Source of the DNA: Moraxellaceae bacterium
GTDB lineage: Bacteria > Pseudomonadota > Gammaproteobacteria > Pseudomonadales > Moraxellaceae
DNA: 64,000 nt
Direction: 5' to 3'
Assembly (NCBI GenBank): GCA_030646295.1
Contig: JAUSND010000024.1
Span: forward strand, 237,607-301,606
Each line of letters opens with the position of its first letter. The stretch's first letter is position 1. This document shows positions 63,867 to 64,000 of this stretch, piece after piece. The notes below the pieces were generated by a model. It ran no database searches. It was not told the origin of the DNA and was given only the letters and a program-made list of their open reading frames with translations. A program made the translations under genes and the position numbers.

Positions 63867-64000
63867 TTACCCCGCTTCCACGGACAGTTGAGTTAAGACT
63901 AAATCATTCCCTTTAAGCATTTCCAGCTGCCGACGTTTTCTCGGGTTATGGAAGCGCTCAATGTAGTCAAAAATATCGGCCCTGGCTTCTGCTCGAGTCC
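63867..64000 (-). mobile_element. IS3-family transposase, C-terminal fragment
   Basis: The minus strand at the window edge encodes TRAEARADIFDYIERFHNPR then KRRQLEML, ending in LTQLSVEAG and a TAA at 63867. This is the characteristic C-terminus of IS3-family OrfB (DDE transposase). Most of the gene lies beyond the right edge. It sits inside the integron array and appears to interrupt a cassette. Confidence 0.88.

Overview
The window is 64 kb of a Gammaproteobacterium chromosome, estimated by eye at 57-60% G+C. FadI-type thiolase, a YheU-family protein, MltA, a YihG-like acyltransferase, DesC/DesB-like desaturation genes, AlkB and several AraC regulators with an AraC-type N-terminal sensing domain together resemble hydrocarbon- and lipid-using Pseudomonadales or related orders. 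I cannot name the genus. No rRNA, tRNA or CRISPR array was seen.

Layout. 1-5867: two adjacent, divergently evolved copies of a giant Ig-like/RCC1-repeat lipoprotein; the left copy runs off the edge. 5868-6542: a gene-poor gap with a probable frameshifted remnant and a perfect 13-8-13 inverted repeat. 6543-9802: a secreted protein of unknown function and a phosphoesterase (phospholipase C-like). 10152-12495: ferredoxin-type reductase plus acyl desaturase (DesC/DesB-like), preceded by three GACAAGAC repeats with an exact 20-bp period. 12672-14989: a secreted trypsin-like protease overlapping an FHA/membrane protein. 15250-19887: delta-60-type surface protein, flavin reductase-like protein, Tim44-like protein, Tat-exported DUF1569 protein, exonuclease. 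20236-33382: a lipid and hydrocarbon region with secretory lipase and possible accessory protein, alpha/beta hydrolase, epimerase, desaturase, FadI, alkane monooxygenase and three AraC regulators. 33392-46155: a lipase-like hydrolase, diguanylate cyclase, a fourth AraC regulator, a solute-binding protein, RNA and ribosome maintenance genes (RluA, YlqF), MltA, a DUF4153 protein, a META lipoprotein and an enoyl-CoA hydratase. 46383-56028: diguanylate cyclases, polyphosphate:AMP phosphotransferase, a phosphofructokinase with a mixed donor-site signature, a hybrid histidine kinase and an amidase. 56156-62733: PlsC-like acyltransferase, a phosphorylase/PRPP-synthetase pair, and a PadR regulator divergent from a CrtI-like oxidoreductase and an SGNH esterase, with two matched palindromes between them.

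62793-64000 is the distal end of an integron cassette array on the minus strand: a half attC site, one cassette encoding a predicted PD-(D/E)XK nuclease-like protein, a textbook 58-bp attC, the 3' end of another cassette ORF, and the 3' end of an IS3-family transposase. The integrase, if present, should lie beyond the right edge.

A coherent theme is uptake, oxidation and remodelling of alkyl chains (lipase, AlkB, FadI, enoyl-CoA hydratase, desaturases, acyltransferase), with several regulators placed beside their likely targets. A second theme is c-di-GMP signalling (three GGDEF proteins). Starts were chosen from ribosome-binding sites, signal peptides and conserved N-termini, so many are shorter than the ORF track entries. 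All functions are from reading motifs; no database search was run.
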